DNA from: JAWXBK01 sp040878185
GTDB taxonomy: Bacteria > Pseudomonadota > Alphaproteobacteria > Dongiales > Dongiaceae
Reading direction: 5' to 3'
Assembly (NCBI GenBank): GCA_040878185.1
Contig: JBBDMS010000045.1
Span: forward strand, 1-64,000
DNA length: 64,000 nt
This document shows positions 27,968 to 37,320 of this stretch, piece after piece (the stretch's first letter is position 1; every line of letters starts with the position of its first letter). The translations under genes and the position numbers were made by a program. The notes under the pieces were generated by a model. It made no database searches, was not told where the DNA came from, and was given only the letters and a program-made list of their open reading frames with translations.

Positions 27968-28741
27968 ATGACTGTCAGCACCCGAACCCAGCCGCTTCCC
28001 TTCCTGGTCACGACCGAGATGCCATGCCCCTATCTCCCGGGCCGCATGGAACGCAAGGTCGTCACCGAGCTGGTCGGGCCGCGCGCGGTCGAGACATACG
28101 AGACATTGTCGCGCGCCGGGTTTCGCCGCAGCCACACGATCGCCTATCGGCCCGCCTGTCGCGGCTGCTCCGCCTGCGTGCCGGTGCGCGTGCGCGTCGC
28201 GGATTTCGAACCCGGCCGCACCTTGCGCCGCATCGCGCGCCGCAACGAGGACCTGACGCCAAGCTTTGTGCCCGCGCGCGGCACGCTCGAGCAGTTCCAG
28301 CTCTTCAGCCATTATCTCGAGAACCGCCACGGCGAAGGCGAAATGGCCGGGATGAATTTCGAAGAGTACCGCGCCATGATGGAATCGAGTCCGATCCCGA
28401 CCGAAATCATGGAGCTGCGCGATCGGGCCGGTCAGCTCCGCGCCTGCTGCCTCGTCGATGTTTCGAAGGACGGTCTCTCGGCGGTCTACAGCTTTTTCGA
28501 TACGGCCGATCGTGCGCGCGGGCTCGGCAACTATGTCGTCATGCGGCTGATCGGCGAGGGCGCGCGACGCGGCCTGCCTTATACCTATCTCGGATACTGG
28601 ATCGCGAACTGCCGCAAGATGAGCTACAAGACGCGCTTCCGGCCGCTCGAGGGGTTCACGCCGGACGGCTGGCAGACCCTGCCGCCGAACCCGATGGCGG
28701 CGCCGTCTTCGCGCTTGTCCACGCCGCCGATCGACCGCTAA
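27968..28741 (+). CDS. bpt: aspartate/glutamate leucyl- or arginyl-transferase (Bpt/Ate)
   Basis: This 257-residue protein transfers an amino acid from tRNA to the N-terminus of proteins, marking them for the ClpS/ClpAP pathway (N-degron). The N-terminal PCPYLPGRMERKVVTEL, ACRGCSACVPVRV with its Cys cluster, the R-R-x-R-N-like segment TLRRIARRNEDLTP, and SFFDTADRARGLGNYVV are typical of the alphaproteobacterial Bpt branch, which mainly attaches leucine. The ATG at 27968 lies after CGGCCACC, so initiation is weak. The hemB/threonine dehydratase/RDD/bpt grouping is an ordinary alphaproteobacterial neighbourhood here interrupted by other genes. Confidence 0.9.
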   Translation: MTVSTRTQPLPFLVTTEMPCPYLPGRMERKVVTELVGPRAVETYETLSRAGFRRSHTIAYRPACRGCSACVPVRVRVADFEPGRTLRRIARRNEDLTPSFVPARGTLEQFQLFSHYLENRHGEGEMAGMNFEEYRAMMESSPIPTEIMELRDRAGQLRACCLVDVSKDGLSAVYSFFDTADRARGLGNYVVMRLIGEGARRGLPYTYLGYWIANCRKMSYKTRFRPLEGFTPDGWQTLPPNPMAAPSSRLSTPPIDR

Positions 28742-28831
28742 CCTCAAGTATCGACGACATAAATAGCTGCCGCGCGGCGGCAGGAGACGGACGCTCGCGG
28801 GAGCGCCGAGGGCATCAGGGAGCAGTCATCA

Positions 28832-29944
28832 ATGAAACGTCGCGAATTCCTCGCCGGCGCCGGCATCGCCGCCGGTGCGGCCGCCACATCGCTGGTATCG
28901 AGCTTTCCCAAACCGGCGCTGGCGCAGGAGCGAATCGAGTGGAAGATGGTCACGGCCTGGCCGAAGGGACTGCCCGGGCTCGATACCGGCGCGCAACGGC
29001 TCGCGACCCGGATCTCGGAATTGAGCGAGGGCCAGCTCGTCGTTCAGCTTTATTCCGGCGGCGAACTGGTGCCGCCGCTCGCCTGTTTCGATGCGGTCGC
29101 CGACGGCACCGCCGATATGGCGCATGACGCTGCCTACTATCATCTGTCGAAATCGCCGGCGACCGGCTTCTTTACGGCGGTCCCCTTCGGCATGACCGCG
29201 GCCGAACTCAACGCCTGGATTTATTACGGCGGCGGGCAGGAATTGTGGGACGAGCTGTACGAGCCGTTCGGACTCAAGGCATTTCTCGCCGGCAATACCG
29301 GCTGTCAGATGGGCGGCTGGTTCCGCGACGAGATCAACTCGGTCGCCGATTTTGCCGGCCTCAAGTTCCGCATGCCGGGCCAGGGCGGCGAAGTATTGTC
29401 GCGGCTCGGCGTCACGGTCATGACCCTTCCCGCCGGCGAGATCTTCGCCAATCTTCAGTCCGGCGCGCTCGACGGCACGGAATGGGTCGGTCCCTATAAC
29501 GATCTAGCGCTCGGCTTCTACAAGGTCGTGCGGAACTATTACTGGCCCGGCTTTCACGAGCCCGGTCCGGCGCTGCAATGCATGGTCAGCAAATCGAAGT
29601 TCGAATCGCTGCCGGAACATCTCCAGCAGATCATCGCGTCCTGCTGCAGCCAGGAGAACGACCAGATCCACGCCGAGTTCAATGCCCGCAGCGGACCCGC
29701 CCTCGCCTCGCTGGTGAACGAGCATGGCGTGATGCTGAAGCAGTTTCCGCGCGAAGTCCTGGAAGCGTTCGGCAAGGCCTCGGGCGAGCTGATGCAGGAG
29801 GTCTACGACGACGGCGACGGGATCACGCGCAAGATCAGCGAAAGCTTCTTCAAATTCCGCCGCGATATCCGTCTGTGGACGCGCATTTCCGATCAGGCCT
29901 ACACAAACGCCCGCTCGCTGCCCTTCGACTATCCGCAGGGTTGA
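28832..29944 (+). CDS. dctP: TRAP transporter substrate-binding protein (DctP/TakP type)
   Basis: This 370-residue periplasmic binding protein carries a Tat-like leader (MKRREFLAGAGIAAGAAATS). The mature protein begins near QERIEWKMVTAWPKGLPG and includes LYSGGELVPPLACFDAVADG, KFRMPGQGGEVLSRLGVTV and SGALDGTEWVGPYNDLALGF, which match the 2-oxo-acid/organic-acid binding TakP group. The ligand is inferred to be a carboxylate. It ends facing the dctM gene, so the binding protein and permease are convergent rather than in one operon. Confidence 0.88.
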   Translation: MKRREFLAGAGIAAGAAATSLVSSFPKPALAQERIEWKMVTAWPKGLPGLDTGAQRLATRISELSEGQLVVQLYSGGELVPPLACFDAVADGTADMAHDAAYYHLSKSPATGFFTAVPFGMTAAELNAWIYYGGGQELWDELYEPFGLKAFLAGNTGCQMGGWFRDEINSVADFAGLKFRMPGQGGEVLSRLGVTVMTLPAGEIFANLQSGALDGTEWVGPYNDLALGFYKVVRNYYWPGFHEPGPALQCMVSKSKFESLPEHLQQIIASCCSQENDQIHAEFNARSGPALASLVNEHGVMLKQFPREVLEAFGKASGELMQEVYDDGDGITRKISESFFKFRRDIRLWTRISDQAYTNARSLPFDYPQG

Positions 29945-29965
29945 GCGCAGGACGTCGATCGAACC

Positions 29966-29997
29966 AGGGCCCGCCGCAGCGGCGGGCCCTTTCGTTT
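29966..29997. terminator. intrinsic terminator between dctP and dctM (possibly bidirectional)
   Basis: AGGGCCCGCCG pairs with CGGCGGGCCCT around a CAG loop (29966-29990), followed by TTCGTTT. The convergent arrangement suggests it serves both strands. Confidence 0.8.
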
Positions 29998-30002
29998 CGG
30001 CA

Positions 30003-31487
30003 TCACTCCGAGGGCGCCATCGGATCTTCGCCCGACAGCATGTCCTCGAGCGAACTCCCGCCCGACGATGTGCCGATACTCTCCTCGATGCCGGGCTCGC
30101 CATAGACAACGCTCGGCAGCCAGGTCGCGATCCCCGGAAACTGCCAGAGCAGCAGCAACGCGACGAGCTGCAGCACAACGAACGGTGCCACGCCGCGATA
30201 GATCTGGACGGTCGTCACGTCCAGCGGCGCGACGCCGCGCAGATAGAAAAGCGAAAACCCGAAGGGCGGCGTCAGAAAGCTCGTCTGCAGATTGATGCCG
30301 AACATCACGCCAAGCCAGATTGGATCGACATCGAGCCCGAGCAGCACCGGCGCTGTAATCGGAACCACGATGAAGATGATCTCGAACGTATCGAGGAAGA
30401 ATCCGAGAAAGAACGTCAGCAGCATCACGACGAGGACGGCGCCGTCGACGCCGCCGGGCATCGCGAGCAGCACGTCGCTGACGATCCTTTCGCCGCCGAG
30501 CCCGCGAAACACCAGCGAGAAGACCGAGGCGCCGAGCAGGATGACGAAGACCATGGAGCTGATCTTCATCGTGCTGCGCATCACCTCGACCAGGATCCGC
30601 AGCGAGAACTGGTGGTTCATGACCGAGAGCAGCATCGCGCCCACGGCACCGACCGAGGCCGATTCGGTCGGCGAAGCGATTCCCCCGATGATCGAGCCGA
30701 GCACGGCGACGATCAGCACGAGGGCCGGCAGCAGGGCGCGGACCACCTTGCGCGGCAGGCCGCGTCTTTGTTCCGGCGTCATGACCAGTGCCGGCGCCGA
30801 TGACGGGTGGAAGGTCGCCTTCAGCACGACCCAGATCATATAGAGCGCGACCAGCAGCAGGCCCGGCAGGAACGCCCCGGCGAACAGGTCGCCGACCGAT
30901 ACCGGATCGGGCGCCATATTGCCCTTGCTCATCTGCGCGGCTGAATTGGCGCCCTGCAGCATGTCGCCGAGAAAGATGAGCACGGTCGAGGGCGGGACGA
31001 TCTGTCCGAGCGTGCCGGAGGCGCAGATGATGCCGCAGGAGAGCTTCGGATCGTAACCGGCCCGCATCATGGCGGGCAGGCTGAGCAGCCCCATGGTGAC
31101 GACGGTCGCACCCACGATGCCGGTCGAGGCCGCCAGCAGCGCACCCACGATAATGACCGAAATGCCGAGGCCGCCGCGCAGGGGACCAAACAACTGGGCC
31201 ATTGTTTCGAGCAGTTGCTCGGCGATCTTCGATCGCTCGAGCATCACACCCATGAAGATGAACAAGGGCACCGCGACCAGCACCTCGTTCACCATGACGC
31301 CGAAATAGCGCGAGGCGAGACCGGTGAAGAGCGAGAAATCGAACACGCCGAGGAAGTAGCCGAGCGTCGCGAAGAAGAGACCGATCCCGGCCAAGGTGAA
31401 GGCGACCGGATAGCCGATCAGCACGCCGAGGATGGTCGCCGCGAACATCGCGAGCGCGAGGATTTCGCCGATCGGCACCCCTTCCAT
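30003..31487 (-). CDS. dctM: TRAP transporter large permease (DctM)
   Basis: This 494-residue membrane subunit has about 12-13 predicted spans. Recognisable stretches are LAMFAATILGVLIGYPVAFT, EVLVAVPLFIFMGVMLERSK, GIVGATVVTMGLLSLPAMMR and GIICASGTLGQIVPPS. The chosen start is the ATG at 31487, one base past the dctQ stop; the longer upstream frame overlaps dctQ. It should work with DctQ and the DctP at 28.8 kb. Confidence 0.9.
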   Translation of the reverse strand: MEGVPIGEILALAMFAATILGVLIGYPVAFTLAGIGLFFATLGYFLGVFDFSLFTGLASRYFGVMVNEVLVAVPLFIFMGVMLERSKIAEQLLETMAQLFGPLRGGLGISVIIVGALLAASTGIVGATVVTMGLLSLPAMMRAGYDPKLSCGIICASGTLGQIVPPSTVLIFLGDMLQGANSAAQMSKGNMAPDPVSVGDLFAGAFLPGLLLVALYMIWVVLKATFHPSSAPALVMTPEQRRGLPRKVVRALLPALVLIVAVLGSIIGGIASPTESASVGAVGAMLLSVMNHQFSLRILVEVMRSTMKISSMVFVILLGASVFSLVFRGLGGERIVSDVLLAMPGGVDGAVLVVMLLTFFLGFFLDTFEIIFIVVPITAPVLLGLDVDPIWLGVMFGINLQTSFLTPPFGFSLFYLRGVAPLDVTTVQIYRGVAPFVVLQLVALLLLWQFPGIATWLPSVVYGEPGIEESIGTSSGGSSLEDMLSGEDPMAPSE

Positions 31488-31488
31488 C

Positions 31489-32037
31489 TCAGAGCGGCTC
31501 CTGACCGGGATCGCGCACCGGCGCGAACTCCGGCCGCCCACACAGCACCAGCAGCGAGCGGCAGAAGAACGCCACGGCCTGGATCGCGATCACGGCGGCG
31601 AACAGCACGATGGCGGATTTGAGGATGAAATAGCCCTGGCAGCCACCCGCCTGCCCCGATGCCTCGAACAGGCTCCAGGACCGCGCGAGGAACGGCCAGC
31701 CGAACCAGACCAGCACAAAGAGCCAGGGTGCGAGAAAGAAGACGGTGCCGAAAAGATCGATCCAGGCGCGCCGCCGCACGCTCATTCTGACATACAGGAT
31801 ATCGACCCGGACGTGACCGCCATGCATGAGCGTGTAGCCGGCGCCCAGCATGAACACGAGCGCATGCTGCCAGACATAGAGCTCCTGCAGGCAGATCGAG
31901 CCGACCGAAAAGACGTAGCGCAGCACGACCACCGCGAAGCAAACGAGCACCGTGCCCAATGTCAGCCACGACACCAGACGCCCGAACTGTTCGGTGAATC
32001 CGTCGATCGCCCGAATGAGGGCCGGCAATCGCTGCAT
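31489..32037 (-). CDS. dctQ: TRAP transporter small permease (DctQ)
   Basis: This 182-residue protein has four membrane spans and the DctQ pattern LTLGTVLVCFAVVVLRYVFS with QELYVWQHALVFMLGAGYTL and HGGHVRVDILY. ATG at 32037. It is adjacent to dctM and cotranscribed with it. Confidence 0.88.
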   Translation of the reverse strand: MQRLPALIRAIDGFTEQFGRLVSWLTLGTVLVCFAVVVLRYVFSVGSICLQELYVWQHALVFMLGAGYTLMHGGHVRVDILYVRMSVRRRAWIDLFGTVFFLAPWLFVLVWFGWPFLARSWSLFEASGQAGGCQGYFILKSAIVLFAAVIAIQAVAFFCRSLLVLCGRPEFAPVRDPGQEPL

Positions 32038-32205
32038 GCTGCCGTGGCCCCTTGTTCGATTCGCTTTCGTCCCGGCGCGGACAGTGTTGCCGGTTCGTTG
32101 TGCGCTCGCAAGAGCGGCAATCGCTGTCCGCCCGGCCAGCTTGCCCCGCCGCCGGGATGATGGTTAGGTTGACGGCGTCCGCCCGCGACAGGCCGGAGAA
32201 ACGCC

Positions 32206-32376
32206 GTGCAGCAGGTAACCGTCGCCTCGACACAGTTCGCCTGTGGCCCCGACCACGCACGCAACATCGCGACCGCGGAACGGCTCGAGCGTGCCGCCTG
32301 GGGCTTCTTCCGCGACCGCCGGCCGGAACTCTATACCAGCCTGCTCACCCTCGACGGCGCACACTGGGTGGAATGA
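32206..32376 (+). pseudogene. internally deleted N-carbamoylputrescine amidase gene
   Basis: This 56-codon frame starts GTG and reads QQVTVASTQFACGPDHARNI then ATAERLERAA. It then jumps directly to WGFFRDRRPELYTSLLTLDG and stops. The first 30 residues match the start of N-carbamoylputrescine amidases (VTVAATQMAC type), and the last 25 match their C-terminus. About 230 codons, including the catalytic Glu, Lys and Cys, are missing without a frame change. The short A-A shared by both ends suggests deletion through microhomology. It may still be translated, but it cannot catalyse amide hydrolysis. Confidence 0.7.
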
Positions 32377-32720
32377 TGAAAGACCCGGTCCGGCGGCCCA
32401 AACAGGACCTGACCCCGTTCGGGATGGTCGACCGGCTGATGGACAATGTCCCGCCGATGACGCCCCTGGTGGTCAACGACTATTCCCGCGACATGCTCTT
32501 CGTGCTGATCGCGATGAACCTGATCGCGTTCGTCGACAACACCGCGCGCATCGTCTTCGATGCGCCGCTCATCACCTATTTCACTTTCTTCGTCGTGGCG
32601 GCGCAGATCCACGGCATCGGGCATTTCCGCCGCGCCGGGGCGCCCTGGATCTCGATCGCGACCGCGCCGTTCCTGCTGATGAGCGCCCTCACGCTGATCG
32701 AGATGCTGCTGTTCCCTTGA
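32373..32720 (+). CDS. small conserved membrane protein
   Basis: This 115-residue protein begins at the stop of the amidase relic (ATGA). It has a short charged N-terminus, then two or three predicted spans (MLFVLIAMNLIAFVDNTARI, YFTFFVVAAQIHGIGHF, IATAPFLLMSALTLIEMLLF). No family was recognised. A strong bidirectional terminator follows. Confidence 0.5.
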   Translation: MMKDPVRRPKQDLTPFGMVDRLMDNVPPMTPLVVNDYSRDMLFVLIAMNLIAFVDNTARIVFDAPLITYFTFFVVAAQIHGIGHFRRAGAPWISIATAPFLLMSALTLIEMLLFP

Positions 32721-32747
32721 GCGCATCCGCCTTATCGCGCAGACACA

Positions 32748-32776
32748 AAAAAGGAGGCCGATCGGGCCTCCTTTTT
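32748..32776. terminator. bidirectional intrinsic terminator
   Basis: AAAAAGGAGGCC (32748-32759) pairs perfectly with GGCCTCCTTTTT (32765-32776) around GATCG. The A-run on one side and T-run on the other fit termination of the small membrane gene on plus and fhs on minus. Confidence 0.92.
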
Positions 32777-32802
32777 CGTAATGTCCGACTAAAGATCTCG
32801 GC

Positions 32803-34485
32803 CTAGAACAGCCCGTCGATCTCGCCCTTGTCGTTGAGGCGGATATTGTTCGCCGCCGGCACGCGCGGCAGGCCCGGCATCGTCATGATCTCGCCGCAGA
32901 CCACAACCAGGAACTCGGCGCCGGCCGAAATCCGGATTTCGCGGATCGGCACCACATGGTTCGAGGGCGCGCCCTTGAGATTGGGATCGGTCGAGAAGCT
33001 GTACTGCGTCTTCGCCATGCAGACCGGATAGTGGCCGAAGCCCGCCTTCTGCAATTCGTTGAACTGGTCGCGCACCTTCTTGTCGGCGATGATGCCCTGC
33101 GCGCCATAGAGATTCTGCGCGATCGTGCGCACCTTGTCCCAGAGCGGCATATCGTCGGGATAAAGCGGCTTGAAATCCGATTTGCCGCTCTCGGCGATCT
33201 CGACGACCTTGCGGGCGAGCTTCTCCGTGCCGGCGCCGCCATCGGCCCAATGGGTGCATTCGATCGCCTCGACATCGAGCTCGGCGCAGGCCTGCTCGAC
33301 CGCCTTCAGCTCCGCATCGGTGTCGGCCGAGAAGCGGTTGATCGCCACGACCGGCTGCACGCCGAAACCCTTCACGTTCTCGACATGCCGCGCCAGGTTC
33401 GCGATGCCCTTCTTCAGCGCCTCGATGTTCTCGGTGCCGAGCTCTTCCTTGGCGACGCCGCCATGCATCTTGAGCGCGCGGATGGTCGCGACGATGACCG
33501 CGGCGGCGGGCTTCAGCCCGGTCTTCCGGCATTTGATGTCGAAGAACTTCTCGGCGCCCAGATCGGCACCGAAACCGGCCTCGGTCACGACATAGTCGCC
33601 AAGCTTGAGCGCGGTCTGCGTCGCCAGAACCGAATTGCAGCCATGCGCGATATTGGCGAACGGTCCGCCATGCACGAAGGCCGGGTTGTTCTCGAGCGTC
33701 TGCACCAGATTGGGCGCGAGCGCGTCCTTGAGCAGCACGGTCATCGGGCCTTCGGCCTTCAGATCGCGCGCATAGACCGGCTTCCGGTCGCGCGTATAGG
33801 CGACGATGATATTGCCGAGACGCTTGGTGAGATCCTCGAGGCTCGAGGCGAGGCAGAATATCGCCATCACTTCCGAGGCGACGGTGATGTCGAACCCGTC
33901 TTCGCGCGGATAGCCGTTCGCGACACCGCCGAGCGAGGACACGATCGAGCGCAGCGCGCGGTCGTTCATATCCATGACGCGGCGCCAGGAAACGCGGCGC
34001 GGATCGATGCCGAGTTCGTTGCCCCAATAGACATGGTTGTCGAGCAAAGCCGCGAGCAGATTGTTCGCCGTGCTGATCGCGTGGAAGTCGCCGGTGAAAT
34101 GCAGGTTGATGTCTTCCATCGGCACGACCTGGGCATAACCGCCGCCGGCAGCACCACCCTTCACACCGAAGCACGGTCCGAGCGACGGTTCGCGCAAACA
34201 GATGACCGCCTTCTTGCCGATGCGATTGAGCCCGTCGCCGAGCCCGACCGTCGTCGTGGTCTTGCCCTCGCCGGCCGGCGTCGGTGTGATCGCCGTCACC
34301 AGGATGAGTTTGCCGTCAGGTTTGTTCTGAAGGCTTTCGATCAGGTCGAACGAGATCTTGGCTTTGTGGTGGCCGAACCGGACCAGGTCCTTGTCCCCGA
34401 TACCGAGCTTGGCCGCGACCTGCTCGATCGGCAGCATCTTCGCTGCGCGTGCGATCTCGATGTCGCTTCCGACCTTTTTCGCCAT
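32803..34485 (-). CDS. fhs: formate-tetrahydrofolate ligase
   Basis: This 560-residue enzyme makes 10-formyl-THF from formate and ATP, or runs in reverse to yield formate. The P-loop PTPAGEGKTTTTVGLGDGLN (residues 68-87), EPSLGPCFGVKGGAAGGGYA, and KMHGGVAKEELGTENIEALK are diagnostic. ATG at 34485. As the last gene of the N-methylglutamate block it would process the C1 unit released from methylamine oxidation on folate, either for assimilation or for ATP. A 152-bp gap separates it from gmaS, so it may have its own promoter as well. Confidence 0.95.
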   Translation of the reverse strand: MAKKVGSDIEIARAAKMLPIEQVAAKLGIGDKDLVRFGHHKAKISFDLIESLQNKPDGKLILVTAITPTPAGEGKTTTTVGLGDGLNRIGKKAVICLREPSLGPCFGVKGGAAGGGYAQVVPMEDINLHFTGDFHAISTANNLLAALLDNHVYWGNELGIDPRRVSWRRVMDMNDRALRSIVSSLGGVANGYPREDGFDITVASEVMAIFCLASSLEDLTKRLGNIIVAYTRDRKPVYARDLKAEGPMTVLLKDALAPNLVQTLENNPAFVHGGPFANIAHGCNSVLATQTALKLGDYVVTEAGFGADLGAEKFFDIKCRKTGLKPAAAVIVATIRALKMHGGVAKEELGTENIEALKKGIANLARHVENVKGFGVQPVVAINRFSADTDAELKAVEQACAELDVEAIECTHWADGGAGTEKLARKVVEIAESGKSDFKPLYPDDMPLWDKVRTIAQNLYGAQGIIADKKVRDQFNELQKAGFGHYPVCMAKTQYSFSTDPNLKGAPSNHVVPIREIRISAGAEFLVVVCGEIMTMPGLPRVPAANNIRLNDKGEIDGLF

Positions 34486-34637
34486 ATTCGTCCTCCCTGG
34501 GGGCGGCCCGTTCCGGCCCGCCGATCTCGTAGAAACGACTGATTATCGGGCCTTTGCCCGCTGGCCCCGCTCGTAGCGCGACGGCGCCGACCGGGCTATC
34601 CCCCGAGCGACGCCCACCGGCCAGATCGGAACAAAGC

Positions 34638-35945
34638 CTAGCAGTCGAGCGTGGTGTCGCGCTCCCACTGCGTGAGATGTTTCGAATAGCTGTTCCAGTC
34701 GATCGTCTTCAGCTTGATATAGCTGTCGACGAAACTGTCACCCATCGCCGCGCGCAGCGTCTTGCTCTCGCCGAATGCACGCAGCGCATCGAGCAGATTG
34801 AGCGGCAGGCGCTTCACGTTCTTCAGCTTGTGACCTTCCTCGTACATATTGATGTCCTGGCGCGGACCGGGGTCGCGCTTGTTGTTGACCCCGTCGAGAC
34901 CCGCCGCCAGCACGCCGGCCTGCATCAGATACGGATTGGCCGCACCGTCCATCAGCCGCAATTCGAACCGGCCTTCATCGGGGATACGGATCATGTGCGT
35001 ACGGTTATTGCCGGAATAGGTGATGGTGTTCGGCGCCCAGGTCGCGCCGGACGTGGTCCGCGGCGCGTTGATTCGCTTGTAGCTGTTCACGGTCGGATTG
35101 AAGATCGCGCACAGCGCGTCGGTCGAATGCATCACGCCGCCGAGGAACTGATAGGCCAGTTTCGAGAGGCCGAGTTCGCCCTTTGGATCGTGAAACAGGT
35201 TCTTCTTGCCGGTCTTGTCCCAGACCGAGACATGCGCATGACAGCCATTGCCGGTCAGGTTCGAGAACGGCTTGGGCATGAAGGTCGCGCGCAGCCCGTG
35301 CTTCTCCGCGATCGCCTTTACCATGTACTTGAAGAACACATGACGGTCCGCCGTCAGCAAGCAGTCATCATAGTCCCAGTTCATTTCGAACTGGCCGTTC
35401 GCGTCTTCGTGATCGTTCTGATACGGCGCCCAGCCGAGCTTCAGCATCGAATCGCAGATCTCGGTGACGACGTCGTACCGGCGCATCAGCGCCGACTGGT
35501 CGTAACAGGGCTTCTCCTGCGTATCGAGCGTGTCCGCGACGCTGCGTCCGTCCGGCGTGATGAGGAAATACTCGCACTCGACGCCGCTCTTCATGCGGTA
35601 GCCCTTCTTGGCGGCCGCCGCGACCTGGTTCTTGAGCTGCACGCGCGGCGAATCCGCGACTTCCCTGCCGCTCATCCAGCAATCGCCGGCGAGCCAGCCC
35701 ACTTCCGGCTTCCACGGCAACTGGATGAGACTGGCCGGATCGGGCCGCGCAAACATGTCCGGATGGGCCGGCGTCATGTCGAGCCAGGTGGCGAAACCGG
35801 CAAAGCCGGCGCCATCCCGCTGCATCTGTCCGATCGCCGCGGCCGGAACGAGCTTCGAGCGCAGCACGCCGAACAGGTCGACGAAACTGATCAGGAAATA
35901 CTTGATCTTCTTCTCTTTCGCGACCTTCGCGAGATCAATCGCCAT
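34638..35945 (-). CDS. gmaS: gamma-glutamylmethylamide synthetase (glutamine-synthetase type III fold)
   Basis: This 435-residue protein belongs to the glutamine-synthetase family. It joins glutamate and methylamine to gamma-glutamylmethylamide, using ATP, in the N-methylglutamate pathway. GS landmarks are YQNDHEDANGQFEMNWDYDD, FMPKPFSNLTGNGCHAHVS (metal/ATP site), NPTVNSYKRINAP and RFELRLMDGAANPYL. The placement right after mgsC and before fhs decides the assignment over ordinary glutamine synthetase (it would be called GlnT in rhizobia). The ATG at 35945 has GGAGG six bases upstream; a second ATG at 35951 overlaps that site. Two diverged paralogues occur at 49.7 and 63.3 kb. Confidence 0.9.
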   Translation of the reverse strand: MAIDLAKVAKEKKIKYFLISFVDLFGVLRSKLVPAAAIGQMQRDGAGFAGFATWLDMTPAHPDMFARPDPASLIQLPWKPEVGWLAGDCWMSGREVADSPRVQLKNQVAAAAKKGYRMKSGVECEYFLITPDGRSVADTLDTQEKPCYDQSALMRRYDVVTEICDSMLKLGWAPYQNDHEDANGQFEMNWDYDDCLLTADRHVFFKYMVKAIAEKHGLRATFMPKPFSNLTGNGCHAHVSVWDKTGKKNLFHDPKGELGLSKLAYQFLGGVMHSTDALCAIFNPTVNSYKRINAPRTTSGATWAPNTITYSGNNRTHMIRIPDEGRFELRLMDGAANPYLMQAGVLAAGLDGVNNKRDPGPRQDINMYEEGHKLKNVKRLPLNLLDALRAFGESKTLRAAMGDSFVDSYIKLKTIDWNSYSKHLTQWERDTTLDC

Positions 35946-35989
35946 GGTCATCCTCCCCCTATCTTCTTCCGTTTCAAATCGCCGGGCGC

Positions 35990-37318
35990 TTACGAGCGGC
36001 CCGGTATCCAGTTGGTTCCGGCCAGCGGCACGCCCGCCATCGCGGCAGCCTCGACGGTGAGCGCCACGAGATCTTCCGGCTCGAGGTTGAGCACATGGCT
36101 CTTCCCGCAGGCGCGCGCGATGATCTGGGTTTCCATCGTGAGTACCGCCAGAAAGTTTTGCAAACGCTTCGCCGCCTTGATCGGATCGAGACGCTTCGAC
36201 AGTTCCGGATCCTGCGTGGTGATACCGGCGGGATCGCGGCCCTCGTGCCAGTCGTCGTAGCAGCCCGCCGCCGACCCGATCTTGCGATACTCCTCGTCGA
36301 GCTTCGGATCGTTGTCGCCGAGCGCGATAAGCGCCGCCGTGCCGATCGCGACCGCGTCGGCACCCATCGCCAGCACCTTCGCCACATCCGCACCGTTGCG
36401 GATGCCGCCCGATACGATGAGCTGCACCTTGCGATGCATGTCGAGATCCTGCAGCGCCTGCACCGCCGGACGGATCGCCGCCAGGGTTGGCAGGCCGACA
36501 TGTTCGATGAACACTTCCTGGGTCGCGGCCGTACCGCCCTGCATGCCGTCGAGCACCACGACGTCGGCACCGGCCTTGACCGCGAGCGCCACGTCGAAAT
36601 AGGGGCGCGTCGCACCGACCTTTATATAGATCGGCTTTTCCCAGTTGGTGATTTCGCGCAGCTCCTGGATCTTGATCGTCAGATCGTCGGGGCCGGTCCA
36701 GTCTGGATGACGGCAGGCCGAACGCTGGTCGATGCCGATCGGCAGGTTGCGCATGCCGGCAACGCGCTCGGTGATCTTCTGCCCGAGCAGCATGCCGCCG
36801 CCGCCCGGTTTTGCACCCTGCCCGATCACGACCTCGATCGCATCGGCGCGGCGCAGATCGTCCGGGTTCATGCCGTAGCGTGACGGCAGCAACTGATAGA
36901 CCAGGATCGACGAGGCCTTGCGCTCCTCCTCGGTCATGCCGCCGTCGCCCGTCGTCGTGCTGGTGCCCATCGCCGTGGCACCGCGACCGAGCGCTTCCTT
37001 GGCGGCGCCCGAAAGCGCACCGAACGACATCCCGGCGATCGTGATCGGAATCTTCAGATGGATCGGCTTCTTCGCGAAGCGCGTGCCGAGGACCACCTCG
37101 GTCGAACATTTCTCGCGATAGCCTTCGAGCGGATAGCGCGAGACCGAGGCGCCGAGGAACAGCAGATCGTCGAAATGCGGAACCTTGCGCTTCGCGCCGA
37201 AGCCGCGAATGTCATAGATGCCGGTGGCGGCCGCACGATGGATCTCGGCGATTGCGTATTCATCGAATGTGGCGGAGCGTCGCGGCGGCGTGTGGGCGGG
37301 AGGAAATCCGTCGGTCAT
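35990..37318 (-). CDS. mgsC: N-methylglutamate synthase subunit C (glutamate-synthase FMN domain)
   Basis: This 442-residue FMN subunit corresponds to the central glutamate-synthase (GltB) domain. It exchanges methylamine on the glutamate side to give N-methylglutamate and glutamine or ammonia. Markers are PITIAGMSFGALSGAAKEAL, STTTGDGGMTEEER, IGQGAKPGGGGMLLGQKI and VLDGMQGGTAATQEVF. In the region that carries the 3Fe-4S cysteines in GltB, it reads AGCYDDWHEGRDPAGITTQD, with the CP pair replaced by DP, so the cluster is probably absent. The ATG at 37318 lies two bases past mgsB. It overlaps nothing and belongs to the mgs operon. Confidence 0.9.
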   Translation of the reverse strand: MTDGFPPAHTPPRRSATFDEYAIAEIHRAAATGIYDIRGFGAKRKVPHFDDLLFLGASVSRYPLEGYREKCSTEVVLGTRFAKKPIHLKIPITIAGMSFGALSGAAKEALGRGATAMGTSTTTGDGGMTEEERKASSILVYQLLPSRYGMNPDDLRRADAIEVVIGQGAKPGGGGMLLGQKITERVAGMRNLPIGIDQRSACRHPDWTGPDDLTIKIQELREITNWEKPIYIKVGATRPYFDVALAVKAGADVVVLDGMQGGTAATQEVFIEHVGLPTLAAIRPAVQALQDLDMHRKVQLIVSGGIRNGADVAKVLAMGADAVAIGTAALIALGDNDPKLDEEYRKIGSAAGCYDDWHEGRDPAGITTQDPELSKRLDPIKAAKRLQNFLAVLTMETQIIARACGKSHVLNLEPEDLVALTVEAAAMAGVPLAGTNWIPGRS

Positions 37319-37320
37319 GG

